From JBBKWX01 sp037969175 (lineage in GTDB: Bacteria; Bacteroidota; Bacteroidia; AKYH767-A; JBBKVM01): a stretch of DNA of 9,982 bases. The position numbers and the translations under genes are program-made. Below are positions 1 to 6,202 of the stretch, one piece after another; position 1 is the first letter of the stretch; each line of letters begins with the position of its first letter. Below the pieces are notes generated by a model. That model ran no database searches, was not told the DNA's origin, and saw nothing but the letters and a program-made list of their open reading frames with translations. The stretch spans positions 1 through 9,982 of the forward strand of contig JBBKWX010000226.1 in assembly GCA_037969175.1 (NCBI GenBank), read 5' to 3'.

Positions 1-117
1 AGCATTTATGCGGTTGGAAACATCGTGTTTGATAGGGAACTTTGTACATGATTATTCGACTTCCCAAGTCATGGCGGAGCTATGCCTTTTTAAACTTTGA
101 GCCTTAGTGTTAAAAAA

Positions 118-156
118 TAAAGGAACACAAAAGAACTAAAACACAAAAAGCACAGA
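118..156. repeat. A-rich degenerate CACAAAA-type tract
   Basis: The words AACACAAAAG, AACTAAAACACAAAAAG and CACAGAA follow one another, giving an irregular repetition of CACA/ACTA words in a purine-rich context. The preceding bases 95-112 (CTTTGAGCCTTAGTGTT) look like a partial, imperfect inverted counterpart. Similar CACA-rich words occur at 6155-6185 in the other long spacer. I read it as a decayed intergenic repeat with no assigned function. Confidence 0.3.
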
Positions 157-197
157 ATCATTACGAAGTAGAAATTGCGAACTAATGAGTGTTCGGC

Positions 198-250
198 CCT
201 GATACAGGTTAATACCGGATAGAACTTGGAATAAATCAGGATTTTTTTTT
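198..250 (+). terminator. Terminator-like inverted repeat with T-run
   Basis: CCTGAT at 198-203 is exactly complementary to ATCAGG at 235-240, and a run of nine T follows at 242-250. The loop is about 31 bases, long for a classic terminator. The left arm can instead form a local hairpin, CCTG-ATA-CAGG (198-208). A further hairpin, CGAAC (178-182) with GTTCG (191-195), lies just upstream. This could end a transcript coming from the left, or be the 3' end of a small structured RNA. It separates whatever lies to the left from the tRNA promoter. Confidence 0.35.
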
Positions 251-302
251 GTTGATTGAGGTGATTTGGAAGAAATATATAGAGAGCTGCATTATTTCTG
301 TA

Positions 303-329
303 TTTGAAATAAAAAATTTTGTACTTTTG
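303..329 (+). promoter_or_regulatory. Bacteroidota-type promoter for tRNA-Leu
   Basis: TACTTTTG at 322-329 matches the Bacteroidota -7 consensus TAnnTTTG exactly. A TTTG at 303-306 lies 15 bases upstream, a little closer than usual for the -33 element. Transcription would begin near 336, about 13 bases before the mature tRNA 5' end at 349, a normal leader length. The full match and its position just before a tRNA make this the best promoter in the window. Confidence 0.6.
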
Positions 330-348
330 CCGGGCTTTACAGCGTATT

Positions 349-430
349 GCGGATGTGGCGTAATTGGTAGCCGCGCCAGACTTAGGATCTGGTGTCGTGA
401 GACGTGGGGGTTCGAGTCCCTTCATCCGCA
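349..430 (+). tRNA. tRNA-Leu (anticodon UAG)
   Basis: An 82-base class II tRNA. The acceptor stem pairs GCGGATG (349-355) with CATCCGC (423-429), with discriminator base A430. The anticodon stem CCAGA/TCTGG encloses the seven-base loop 381-387, whose centre TAG (383-385) is the anticodon and reads CUA and other CUN leucine codons. The long variable arm forms GTC-GTGA-GAC, as expected for leucine tRNAs. The T arm is GGGGG, loop TTCGAGT, CCCTT, closed partly by G-U pairs. The CCA end is not encoded (CTT follows), so it must be added after transcription. A promoter lies just upstream and an intrinsic terminator just downstream, so it is probably transcribed alone. Confidence 0.96.
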
Positions 431-449
431 CTTTATTGAATGTCTAAAT

Positions 450-475
450 ACCCGGGTCTTATGTACCGGGTTTTT
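450..475 (+). terminator. Intrinsic terminator after tRNA-Leu
   Basis: ACCCGG (450-455) pairs with CCGGGT (466-471) around a ten-base loop, and the T-run 471-475 starts at the last paired base. It ends the tRNA transcript 19 bases after the tRNA. It also lies only 11 bases before the tig start codon, so any tRNA read-through would pass directly into tig. Confidence 0.7.
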
Positions 476-486
476 CCCAACTTATC

Positions 487-1848
487 ATGAACATCACCAG
501 AGAAAACATCGACGAACTAAACGCGGTGCTGAACATTACTATCAGCCCGGAAGACTACCAATCTAAGGTAGAAGCTAGTATTCGTAACCATCAAAAAAAG
601 GCTAAATTAGCCGGTTTCCGTCCGGGTAAAGTACCTGCAGGAGTAATTAAAAAAATGTACGGTCGCAGCATCCTTGCTGAAGAACTGAACAAAGTTTTAG
701 GAAGCTCTATCGATACCTATATCGGAGAAAACAAGATCGATATCCTTGGAAATCCACTTCCCAAAGGAGATGCAGAAGACAAGAACAACTGGGAAGAGCC
801 GGGAGAATTTAATTTCAGCTATGAACTGGGTCTTGCTCCTGAATTGAAATTGAATATCGACAGCAAAAAGAAATTTGATTATCCAACATTAAAAGTGGAT
901 GCTGAACTTCTTGAAAAATATGTAGCCGATATTCAACGTCGTAATGGAAATTACAGCCGTCCTGAAATTTCTGATGCAGCTTGTATCCTTTATGGAAAAT
1001 TTGATGAGCTGGAAGCTGATGGAAACATTAAGGAAGGCGGACATACTACAACAACTACAGTTGCTATCGAATTGGTAAGTGATGATGCTGTGAAAGCATC
1101 TATGGTAGGGTTGTCTATTGGTTCTCATATTGATTTTACACCTTCAAAGGCGATCAATAATGAGTCGGAAGTGAAAGCAATGCTGAGTTTAAGTGATGCA
1201 GCTGAACCTGCTTTTAGTTCTAACTACCGCTTCACTGTACAATCGATCAATAAGATCGAAAAGGCTGAGTTGAACACAGAATTATTCGATAAGTTATACG
1301 GAGAAGGTGTTGTTACTACCTTGGAACAATTCCAAGAGAAAGTAAAAGAAGAAGTTGGAAGTATGTTCAGTGTTGATGCTGATCGCGTACTGAGAACAGA
1401 GATCGAAAAATTCATGCTTGAGTCAGTTAACCCTAAGTTACCGGATAGTTTCCTGAAGCGTTGGTTACAGATGGCGAATGAAAAACCGGTAACTGCAGAG
1501 CAGATCGAAGAAGAGTATGATAATTATGCGAAGAGCATAAAGATGAGATTGATCGAGAACAGGATCCTTATTGATAACGACCTTAAGATCACAGAAGAAG
1601 AGATTCGCGAATTTGCGCGTCAACTGGTTCGTAATCAGTTTGCGCAGTATGGACAAACGGATATTCCGGAAGAGCAATTGACTGAACTTGCAAACCGATA
1701 TCTGAATAGTGAAGAGCGGATCCGTCAGGTTCAGGAAAGTTTGGCCGGACGTAAAGTTTTTGAGTATCTAAAATCATTGTTTACCTTAGACAAGAAAGAA
1801 ATGGCTTATGATGATTTCATCGCAGCTGTTCGTCAAGGTAAAAACTAA
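487..1848 (+). CDS. tig: Trigger factor, ribosome-associated chaperone
   Basis: Trigger factor (453 aa) sits at the ribosome exit tunnel and shields nascent chains in the cytoplasm. The N-terminal ribosome-binding domain is clear: residues 43-50 read GFRPGKVP, the loop that docks on ribosomal protein L23, followed by a typical helix. Residues about 150-255 take the place of the FKBP-like prolyl isomerase domain but are poorly conserved, with a run of five threonines near 187-191, so isomerase activity is doubtful. The C-terminal helical chaperone arms start near 265 (FDKLYGEG) and contain charged segments. Length is close to that of other trigger factors. The ATG at 487 puts the N-terminal strand at the expected distance from the ribosome motif. 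clpP follows after 12 bp, the classical tig-clpP-clpX order. No clear own promoter is visible between the tRNA terminator and the start codon. Confidence 0.95.
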   Translation: MNITRENIDELNAVLNITISPEDYQSKVEASIRNHQKKAKLAGFRPGKVPAGVIKKMYGRSILAEELNKVLGSSIDTYIGENKIDILGNPLPKGDAEDKNNWEEPGEFNFSYELGLAPELKLNIDSKKKFDYPTLKVDAELLEKYVADIQRRNGNYSRPEISDAACILYGKFDELEADGNIKEGGHTTTTTVAIELVSDDAVKASMVGLSIGSHIDFTPSKAINNESEVKAMLSLSDAAEPAFSSNYRFTVQSINKIEKAELNTELFDKLYGEGVVTTLEQFQEKVKEEVGSMFSVDADRVLRTEIEKFMLESVNPKLPDSFLKRWLQMANEKPVTAEQIEEEYDNYAKSIKMRLIENRILIDNDLKITEEEIREFARQLVRNQFAQYGQTDIPEEQLTELANRYLNSEERIRQVQESLAGRKVFEYLKSLFTLDKKEMAYDDFIAAVRQGKN

Positions 1849-1860
1849 AAAAAGATATAT

Positions 1861-2541
1861 ATGCATTTCGGAGACGAGTTTAAGAAATATGCCATCAAAG
1901 GCAGAGGCATTAGCAGCCTGAGTGTTGACAGTTTTGTAAGTTCAGCCTACGCTAATTATATTTCTCCAACAATCATTGAAGAAAGACAAATGAACATCGC
2001 TACGATGGATGTCTTTTCTCGTCTTATGATGGACAGGATCATATTTTTGGGTGTTCCTATCAATGATTATGTAGCCAATATCATTCAGGCGCAATTACTC
2101 TTTTTGGAATCTGTTGACTCCAAGAAAGATATTCAAATCTATATCAACAGTCCGGGAGGATCTGTATATGCAGGTTTGGGAATCTATGATACCATGCAAT
2201 ACATCGCCCCAAATGTAGCAACGATCTGTACAGGTATGGCGGCTTCAATGGCAGCTGTGTTACTTTGTGCAGGTGAGAAAGGCAAGCGTACTTGCTTAAA
2301 GCATAGTCGTGTGATGATACATCAGCCTATGGGTGGTGCAGAAGGTCAAGCTTCTGACATTGAGATCACTGCGCGTGAGATCATGAAATTGAAGAAGGAA
2401 TTGTATGAGATCATCGCATTGCACAGTGGTAAGAAGTACGAAGAGGTAGAGAAAAACTCGGATCGCGATTACTGGATGACTGCTGAAGAAGCGAAGAAAT
2501 ACGGAATGATAGATGAAGTACTTAGCCGTAATAGCAAGTAA
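1861..2541 (+). CDS. clpP: ATP-dependent Clp protease, proteolytic subunit ClpP
   Basis: ClpP (226 aa) is the serine peptidase that forms double heptameric rings and degrades proteins unfolded and fed in by ClpX. The triad is complete: Ser129 in GMAASMA, His154 in MIHQPMGG, and Asp203 before YWMTAEEA. Spacings of 25 and 49 residues equal those of E. coli Ser97-His122-Asp171. The oxyanion-hole segment INSPGGSV lies at 95-102. About 35 residues precede the conserved PTIIEERQ, longer than the E. coli propeptide but usual for Bacteroidota ClpP. Part of this is probably removed by self-processing. The gene lies 12 bp after tig and 24 bp before clpX, so co-transcription and fixed co-expression are likely. 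No second clpP copy is seen here. Confidence 0.97.
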   Translation: MHFGDEFKKYAIKGRGISSLSVDSFVSSAYANYISPTIIEERQMNIATMDVFSRLMMDRIIFLGVPINDYVANIIQAQLLFLESVDSKKDIQIYINSPGGSVYAGLGIYDTMQYIAPNVATICTGMAASMAAVLLCAGEKGKRTCLKHSRVMIHQPMGGAEGQASDIEITAREIMKLKKELYEIIALHSGKKYEEVEKNSDRDYWMTAEEAKKYGMIDEVLSRNSK

Positions 2542-2565
2542 TTTCGATTTTGAATTAAATCAAAA

Positions 2566-3804
2566 ATGAAACAAAAATCTGAGATAAAGTGCTCCTTCTG
2601 TGGAAGGGATAAAAGTGAAACCGCTGTTTTGATAGCAGGCCTTACAGGTCATATTTGCGATCAGTGTATCACCCAGGCTCAGACTATAGTTACAGAAGAA
2701 CTTGCCGAAAAACTGGATAGTGTTTTAAGCAAAAGTATGCATTTGCTCAAGCCTTTGGAGATCCGGAATTTTCTGGATGAATATGTGATCGGGCAGAATG
2801 AGGCAAAGAAAGTAATTGCTGTTGCAGTTTACAATCACTACAAACGTTTGACTTACCGTGGTAAGGAAGATGATGATGTAGAAATTGAAAAATCAAATAT
2901 CTTATTGATCGGTGAAACAGGTACTGGTAAGACCTTGCTTGCAAAGACGATCGCCAGGATGTTGAATGTTCCTTTTTGCATTGTTGATGCTACTGTATTA
3001 ACGGAAGCCGGTTATGTTGGTGAAGATGTAGAAAGCATGCTAACCCGTTTGCTACAAGCTGCAGATTACGATGTGGCAGCTGCTGAACGTGGTATCATTT
3101 ACATAGATGAAATAGATAAGATCGCTCGTAAGAGTGATAATCCATCGATCACGCGTGATGTGTCAGGCGAAGGTGTGCAACAGGCTATGCTGAAGCTTTT
3201 GGAAAGCAGCATCGTGAATGTACCGCCACAGGGTGGAAGAAAGCATCCTGAGCAGAAGATGATCGCTATCAATACTCATAACATACTCTTCATTTGCGGA
3301 GGTGCTTTTGACGGTATCGAAAAACGGATCGCAAGCAGACTGGATGCTCAGGCAATCGGTTATGCGGCTAGCAAAAAAGGCGATCTTATAGACAAACAGA
3401 ATTACTTGCAATACGTTACTCCCCAGGATCTGAAAAGTTTTGGTTTGATACCTGAATTGATCGGACGATTGCCTGTATTGGCGCATCTGGATCCATTGGA
3501 CAGAGAGACCTTACAGCTTATTCTGACCAAGCCTAAGAATGCATTGATCAAACAATATCAGAAGTTGTTTGAGATTGAAGGTGTAAATCTGGATATTGAT
3601 AAAAGTGCTTTGGACTATATAGTTGATAAAGCAATGGAATTCAAGTTGGGCGCCAGAGGGTTGAGATCGATCTGTGAAGCTATCATGCTGGATGCCATGT
3701 TTGAGACTCCTGGAAGCAAGGATGTGAAAGAACTCAAGATAACATTGAGTTATGTGAAAGACAAACTTGACAAAGCGAATATTAACAAGCTGAGGGTAGC
3801 TTAA
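2566..3804 (+). CDS. clpX: ATP-dependent Clp protease, ATP-binding subunit ClpX
   Basis: ClpX (412 aa) is the hexameric AAA+ unfoldase that selects substrates and passes them to ClpP. The N-terminal zinc-binding domain has Cys9, Cys12, Cys31 and Cys34. Walker A is GETGTGKT at 116-123, with Glu where E. coli has Pro. The pore loop GYVG is at 149-152, Walker B IYIDEIDK has Asp181-Glu182, and sensor-2 GARGLRS has Arg367. The ClpP-docking loop reads IGY at 264-266 instead of the IGF found in E. coli and Bacillus; a Phe-to-Tyr change should still fit the hydrophobic pocket of ClpP. Length and domain order are standard. It closes the tig-clpP-clpX cluster. Unlike in E. coli, lon does not follow; the next gene is on the opposite strand, 27 bp away, with no convincing terminator between. 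Confidence 0.97.
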   Translation: MKQKSEIKCSFCGRDKSETAVLIAGLTGHICDQCITQAQTIVTEELAEKLDSVLSKSMHLLKPLEIRNFLDEYVIGQNEAKKVIAVAVYNHYKRLTYRGKEDDDVEIEKSNILLIGETGTGKTLLAKTIARMLNVPFCIVDATVLTEAGYVGEDVESMLTRLLQAADYDVAAAERGIIYIDEIDKIARKSDNPSITRDVSGEGVQQAMLKLLESSIVNVPPQGGRKHPEQKMIAINTHNILFICGGAFDGIEKRIASRLDAQAIGYAASKKGDLIDKQNYLQYVTPQDLKSFGLIPELIGRLPVLAHLDPLDRETLQLILTKPKNALIKQYQKLFEIEGVNLDIDKSALDYIVDKAMEFKLGARGLRSICEAIMLDAMFETPGSKDVKELKITLSYVKDKLDKANINKLRVA

Positions 3805-3831
3805 AAATCTAAATTTTCCTGAAAACGAAGG

Positions 3832-4641
3832 CTACTGCAAACGCAGGAAGAAAGTCCTTTTGTCGAATACCATGGTGGCATCATCATCACATGCGCCTGT
3901 GCCATAGTCAATGGTAGCATTGTTTTTACTGTTGATCACGATCTCCAGCGTTCCGGTTGTGATGGAGCGGCAAAATGGTTCGGAACGTAGCCCCGTTTTT
4001 ATAGCAGTGGTGAAATTAACACCCTGACGACCCGTACCATTGGATGAGCCGGTGATAAGATAGATATCATCATTGGGGTCCTGAGTTGCGCTGCCAACAG
4101 ACCATTCGCGGGTAGTGACTGACTGAAAACTGATTGCTTCGCCTTCCGGAGTAGTGATCCTTCCGTTTTGAACATTCAATGTGTAAGAAGGACCGTTATA
4201 GGTAATCACAACAGAACCTGTGATCTTATGATCATTTATCGCAAAATTTACCAGGCTCAATGTAGCACTGGTTCCAGCATTCCGGTATTTATTGTTGATG
4301 TTGGCTACGATCTTTCCTCTGCGTTTTCTGCCATCGGCACCGGTGCAATTTACCAGACCATAATCGATGGTCAGGATCTTTGGGAATGTTGTATCCGGTA
4401 GTGCAGGGCTTAAAGAATTGTTTGAACAAACTGCCAGTGCATTTAATGGACCAATTCTGTACACTCCCGGCTCAGTTTTCATGGCCGCATCGGTGATCCT
4501 GAAAATGTCAGTAAAAAGTGCCTCAGCAACTGTATAATCTGTTGCTCCACTAATAAGGGTATCATTCGTATCCTTTTTGCAGGAAACAAATAACAACAAT
4601 GTTATGAAGAACACTGTGAGTATTGGGGAGTAACGATTCAT
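3832..4641 (-). CDS. Putative lipoprotein of unknown function
   Basis: I do not recognise a named family. The protein (269 aa) starts with a lipoprotein signal peptide: a hydrophobic stretch at about 7-19, then lipobox FVSC with Cys21 as the lipidated residue, followed by KKD. It should therefore be anchored on the periplasmic or outer face of a membrane. The rest is rich in Thr, Ser, Asn and Gly with alternating strand-like segments, suggesting a beta-rich secreted fold. Four cysteines (72, 99, 224, 251) could form two disulfides. The motif TIDYG followed within a few residues by Cys occurs twice (91-99 and 243-251), hinting at internal duplication; the first is extended by TGADGRKRRGKI. Similar acidic-Gly-Cys plus DGR segments are familiar to me from uncharacterised Bacteroidota lipoproteins, from memory only. 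It lies 114 bp downstream of folA with its own likely promoter. Confidence 0.8.
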   Translation of the reverse strand: MNRYSPILTVFFITLLLFVSCKKDTNDTLISGATDYTVAEALFTDIFRITDAAMKTEPGVYRIGPLNALAVCSNNSLSPALPDTTFPKILTIDYGLVNCTGADGRKRRGKIVANINNKYRNAGTSATLSLVNFAINDHKITGSVVITYNGPSYTLNVQNGRITTPEGEAISFQSVTTREWSVGSATQDPNDDIYLITGSSNGTGRQGVNFTTAIKTGLRSEPFCRSITTGTLEIVINSKNNATIDYGTGACDDDATMVFDKRTFFLRLQ

Positions 4642-4655
4642 TGAGTTGTGGATGG

Positions 4656-4686
4656 CTAAATTAGTCTATTAAATAACGCCACGCAA
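4656..4686 (-). promoter_or_regulatory. Possible promoter of the lipoprotein gene
   Basis: Read on the minus strand, TTG (4686-4684) is followed after 20 bases by TAATTTAG (4663-4656), one mismatch from TAnnTTTG. The element ends 14 bases before the ATG at 4641, giving a very short leader. The layout resembles the predicted thyA promoter. In AT-rich DNA such matches arise by chance fairly often. Confidence 0.4.
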
Positions 4687-4728
4687 CTTGTAGATGTGAG
4701 GATTGATAAGCTTTTAATTTCCCAAACG

Positions 4729-4740
4729 TTTTAGCTAAAA
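4729..4740. repeat. Perfect 12-bp palindrome between folA and the lipoprotein gene
   Basis: TTTTAGCTAAAA equals its own reverse complement. The TAGCT inside it (4732-4736) can also pair with AGCTA at 4744-4748. It lies 16 bp beyond the folA stop codon and about 43 bp upstream of the predicted -33 element of the lipoprotein gene. It could be a weak folA transcript-end structure or a protein-binding site; no T-run on the minus strand supports a normal terminator. Confidence 0.45.
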
Positions 4741-4755
4741 TCCAGCTAGTCTTGT

Positions 4756-5247
4756 TTATTTCTCTTTTGTCCAAATTTCATAGATATGGGCCGGTGAATT
4801 TTCGTCGGGTGCAGGTATTTCCTCCGAACTTATCAAATCCCATCCTGAGGTTTCAAAATGGAAATGTGCATCACCTTCATAACTACCAAGTACACGGCTC
4901 AGATAGATCTTGTTTACAAAAGGCAATGCCAGTTTGTAGATCTCATCTCCTCCAATGACAAAAGGTTCATCATCTTCTTTGCCGATCTTTTCAATTGCTT
5001 CATGAATATTAGAAGTGCTTATGACTCCATCATATTTCCAATCCGGATTGCGGGTGATAACAATCGAAGTACGGCCGGGCAGCGGTCTGCCAACAGATTC
5101 GAAGGTTTTCCTACCCATTATAATATGATGACCTGTAGTCAGGAGTTTAAATCTTTTGAGATCGCTGGGGATATGCCAGAGTAATTTATTCTGATCTCCA
5201 ATAACTTCGTTTACCGAAACAGCAACAATCAAGGATATATTTCTCAT
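4756..5247 (-). CDS. folA: Dihydrofolate reductase
   Basis: Dihydrofolate reductase (163 aa) reduces dihydrofolate to tetrahydrofolate with NADPH in the cytoplasm and is the target of trimethoprim. Visible hallmarks: WHIPSDLKRFK with Trp24 and the substrate-binding Asp29; IIMGRKTFESVGRPLPGR at 42-59, covering the cofactor loop; VIGGDEIY at 97-104 with the conserved Gly pair and Tyr104; and EGDAHF at 124-129. Length fits chromosomal bacterial enzymes (about 160 aa). The start ATG overlaps the thyA stop as ATGA (5247-5244), so translation is probably coupled. This makes sense because ThyA produces the dihydrofolate that this enzyme recycles. Nothing suggests a mobile resistance variant: the gene is in the usual chromosomal pairing with thyA. 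Confidence 0.96.
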   Translation of the reverse strand: MRNISLIVAVSVNEVIGDQNKLLWHIPSDLKRFKLLTTGHHIIMGRKTFESVGRPLPGRTSIVITRNPDWKYDGVISTSNIHEAIEKIGKEDDEPFVIGGDEIYKLALPFVNKIYLSRVLGSYEGDAHFHFETSGWDLISSEEIPAPDENSPAHIYEIWTKEK

Positions 5248-6038
5248 ATGGCAACTTCGGCTTTAATATGTGGATGCGGATCGTAATTTAGGATCTCGAA
5301 ATCTTCAAATTTGAATGCGAAAAGATCTTTTACTTCCGGATTTATTTTCAATGTTGGCAATGGGCGCAAGTCACGACTCAGTTGCAATTCGGCTTGTTCG
5401 AAATGGTTAGAATAAATATGCGCATCTCCGAAGGTATGGATAAACTCACCGGCTTCGAGTCCTGCCACCTGAGCCATCATGTGGGTCAATAACGCATAGG
5501 ATGCAATGTTGAAAGGCACACCCAGAAAGATATCAGCGCTGCGTTGATAGAGTTGGCAACTTAGTTTTCCATTTGCAACATAGAACTGAAACAGCGCGTG
5601 GCAGGGTGGGAGAGCCATATTATCTACATCGGCCGGATTCCAGGCAGAAACGATCATGCGACGTGAATCCGGTTTGTTTTTGATCATCTCCAGAACTTGT
5701 GAGATCTGATCGATAGTATGCCCATCTGGTGTAGCCCAGGAACGCCATTGCTTGCCATAGACCGGCCCCAGATCACCATTCTCATCAGCCCATTCATCCC
5801 AGATCTTAACCCCATTTTCTTTGAGGTATGCTATATTGGTATCACCCTGCAGAAACCAAAGCAATTCATGAACGATGCTGCGCAGGTGGAGCTTTTTGGT
5901 AGTCACCATGGGAAACCCATCTTGCAGATTGAATCGCATCTGATAGCCAAAAACAGATTTGGTCCCGGTACCGGTACGATCCGATTTCAGGGTTCCGGTA
6001 TCGAGTACATGGCGCATCAAATCCAGGTATTGTTTCAT
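5244..6038 (-). CDS. thyA: Thymidylate synthase (ThyA type)
   Basis: ThyA converts dUMP to dTMP, with methylenetetrahydrofolate as both carbon and hydride donor, releasing dihydrofolate. The protein is 264 aa, the same as E. coli ThyA, and the two align without visible gaps. Key residues stand at the same numbers: catalytic Cys146 in MALPPCHA, Arg21 in SDRTGTGT, Arg126-Arg127 in DSRRMIV, Arg166, Asp169, Asn177 in PFNIASY, and His207/Tyr209 in HIYSNH. The C-terminus VAI, which closes over the active site, is intact. It precedes folA with a 4-bp overlap. Upstream lies a 292-bp repeat-rich spacer containing a plausible promoter. No Shine-Dalgarno is visible before the ATG, usual for this phylum. 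Confidence 0.98.
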   Translation of the reverse strand: MKQYLDLMRHVLDTGTLKSDRTGTGTKSVFGYQMRFNLQDGFPMVTTKKLHLRSIVHELLWFLQGDTNIAYLKENGVKIWDEWADENGDLGPVYGKQWRSWATPDGHTIDQISQVLEMIKNKPDSRRMIVSAWNPADVDNMALPPCHALFQFYVANGKLSCQLYQRSADIFLGVPFNIASYALLTHMMAQVAGLEAGEFIHTFGDAHIYSNHFEQAELQLSRDLRPLPTLKINPEVKDLFAFKFEDFEILNYDPHPHIKAEVAI

Positions 6039-6057
6039 GGGGAAGTTTATTTGAAGG

Positions 6058-6085
6058 TAAAGATAGGAAAAGGGAAGGAATTCAA
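6058..6085 (-). promoter_or_regulatory. Possible promoter of thyA-folA
   Basis: On the minus strand TTG (6085-6083) is followed after 17 bases by TATCTTTA (6065-6058), one mismatch from TAnnTTTG. Transcription would start near 6051, leaving a leader of about a dozen bases before the ATG at 6038. The TTG overlaps the edge of the AATTACG repeats, so the repeat array abuts the promoter. Confidence 0.4.
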
Positions 6086-6111
6086 TTACGAATTACGAAT
6101 TACGAAAGACG
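6084..6111. repeat. Tandem AATTACG repeat (three exact units plus one degenerate)
   Basis: AATTACG occurs three times in exact tandem at 6084-6104, followed by AAAGACG at 6105-6111 with two differences. The reverse complement TCGTAATT appears at the ends of the two longer direct repeats at 6220-6265 and 6286-6332, so the array and those copies face each other. Confidence 0.8.
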
Positions 6112-6154
6112 AATGAAATTAAAAATTAGGAATGTGGAATTAAGAGAAAATTCA

Positions 6155-6185
6155 CCATAGAGTCACAAGGCCATAGAGATACACG
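6155..6185. repeat. CCATAGAG direct repeat with CACA words
   Basis: CCATAGAG occurs at 6155-6162 and 6171-6178 (16-bp period), each followed by a CACA-like word (TCACAAGG, ATACACG). A run of A at 6186-6195 follows. The composition recalls the tract at 118-156. It is probably a decayed short intergenic repeat. Confidence 0.5.
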
Positions 6186-6202
6186 AAAAAAAAAATAGAA
6201 TC

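Larger units (their letters stand above)
1..302. other. Gene-free leader region, possibly with the tail of an unseen gene
   Basis: No recognisable protein is encoded here. On the plus strand one frame is open from the left edge to a TGA at 98-100 (about 32 residues) and another to a TGA at 49-51 (16 residues). Either could be the end of a gene outside the window, but neither shows a known motif. From about 90 on, the sequence is A-rich with CACA-type words, followed by short hairpins and a T-run (listed separately). A minus-strand open frame across 90-431 runs antisense through the tRNA gene and is not believed. Confidence 0.4.

Noticed and set aside
1..49. Start of a minus-strand gene leaving the window (ATG at 49-47)
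   Set aside because: Only 16 codons are visible, with no promoter and no family resemblance.
90..431. Minus-strand open frame of 113 codons
   Set aside because: Its first part is the antisense of tRNA-Leu and the rest is low-complexity AT-rich DNA; no protein motif.
3805..3831. Bidirectional terminator between clpX and the lipoprotein gene
   Set aside because: Only a TTTTC-CT-GAAAA self-complementarity with a two-base loop is present, too weak to call.
4756..5247. Acquired trimethoprim-resistance dihydrofolate reductase
   Set aside because: It is coupled to thyA in the standard chromosomal arrangement, with no integron or insertion-sequence signs; resistance cannot be read from the sequence.
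5718..6116. Plus-strand open frame of 132 codons
   Set aside because: Antisense to the 5' half of thyA and running into the repeat spacer; no recognisable motif.
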